A stretch of DNA of 64,000 nt from Pseudomonas sp. TH41 (GTDB lineage: Bacteria; Pseudomonadota; Gammaproteobacteria; Pseudomonadales; Pseudomonadaceae). The notes under the pieces were generated by a model. That model did no database searches, was not told where the DNA came from, and saw nothing but the letters and a program-made list of their open reading frames with translations. The position numbers and the translations under genes are program-made. Shown here one piece after another: positions 63,742 to 64,000 of this stretch. The stretch spans positions 392,001 to 456,000 of the forward strand of contig NZ_JAEKFH010000003.1 in NCBI RefSeq assembly GCF_016650695.1, in the 5' to 3' direction. How positions within the stretch are numbered: position 1 is the first letter of the stretch; every line of letters starts with the position of its first letter.

Positions 63742-63930
63742 TTACTTCCTGACAGGAGTCGCTACCTTGGGCAAAAATTTCGCCTTCGGCCCCTGGGGCG
63801 CCATAGATTTCATCTTGCCGAGCTTGGCCTCATCATCACCAAAGCCCACCACATATTCGGTCTGGCCACACTGCACGCAATTGTTGATCGGAAATTCTGC
63901 CCCATCGTCTTCGATATACGGATCAGCCAT
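63742..63930 (-). CDS. Small CxxC protein, function unknown
   Basis: This 62-residue protein starts MADPYIEDDGAEFPINNCVQ and has one CxxC pair (CVQC), followed by a short glycine/aspartate stretch and a basic C-terminal tail. The single pair could bind metal only as a dimer. The ATG has GAGAGGGG upstream. A dedicated terminator follows, so it is a monocistronic gene. Confidence 0.65.
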   Translation of the reverse strand: MADPYIEDDGAEFPINNCVQCGQTEYVVGFGDDEAKLGKMKSMAPQGPKAKFLPKVATPVRK

Positions 63931-64000
63931 ATTTCGCCCCTCTCAAAAGCGGGATCGATACCGGCAAGCCCTTTTTGCCTGGAAAATATCGACCACCAAG

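Noticed and set aside
1..64000. Poor sequence quality as the cause of all frame breaks
   Set aside because: More than forty long conserved genes read without interruption, and breaks are confined to two accessory loci. It cannot be excluded for the G6 run at 60150.

Overview
The window looks like a chromosomal segment of a fluorescens-group Pseudomonas. Protein-coding GC is high, the oprF-sigX-cmpX-crfX-cmaX block and the methylcitrate and nitrate-assimilation clusters have the gene order I know from Pseudomonas, and three families of Pseudomonas-type REP palindromes sit in almost every intergenic gap. No rRNA, tRNA or CRISPR array was seen.

Region by region. 1-8143: the end of dacB, a CHASE/PAS/GGDEF diguanylate cyclase, rlmKL, rmf with a strongly structured 5' leader, and pyrD. 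8226-9468: a decayed membrane-protein gene. 9562-21380: the nitrate/nitrite assimilation cluster, nasS-nasT, an MFS nitrate transporter, a PP2C-kinase fusion, nirB-nirD, the catalytic nitrate reductase and cobA (siroheme supply). Three transcripts in it (before nasS, before the transporter, before nirB) each start with a sigma-54-type GG-N10-GC promoter, followed by two A1/G4 hexaloop hairpins and an intrinsic terminator. This is the layout expected for antitermination by the ANTAR protein NasT. 21347-22597: an IS110-family element sitting inside a REP pair. 22718-28329: oprF, sigX, cmpX, crfX, cmaX, an RraA-like gene and an alpha/beta hydrolase. 28566-31934: ppsA and its regulator ppsR, divergent. 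32103-34537: a MocR regulator divergent from a DMT exporter. 34638-43261: the prp methylcitrate operon (gntR-prpB-prpC-acnD-prpF-prpD, minus strand). 43561-46624: a three-gene operon (retropepsin-like protease, inactive-transglutaminase/7TM protein, RimK-like ligase) of unclear role. 46830-49831: pabB, thrH, cysH. 50396-55466: an NCS1 permease with a racemase-like protein, a LysR regulator divergent from an SDR, and a HAD phosphatase.

55703-61559: an accessory island holding an Rhs polymorphic toxin. The Rhs gene is split into three reading frames. Its C-terminal tip is a cholera-toxin-A-like ADP-ribosyltransferase, followed by two paralogous AT-rich genes that are the likely immunity genes. 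The shift between core and toxin falls exactly on a G6 run that forms a slippery heptamer. 61630-63930: small acidic proteins, a pair of secreted glycine-zipper proteins and a small CxxC protein.

The most notable points are the three-leader NasST circuit (including a leader on nasST itself), the Rhs-ART toxin with its frameshift and tandem immunity genes, and an IS110 element whose noncoding end carries a 10-base copy of its own REP target.
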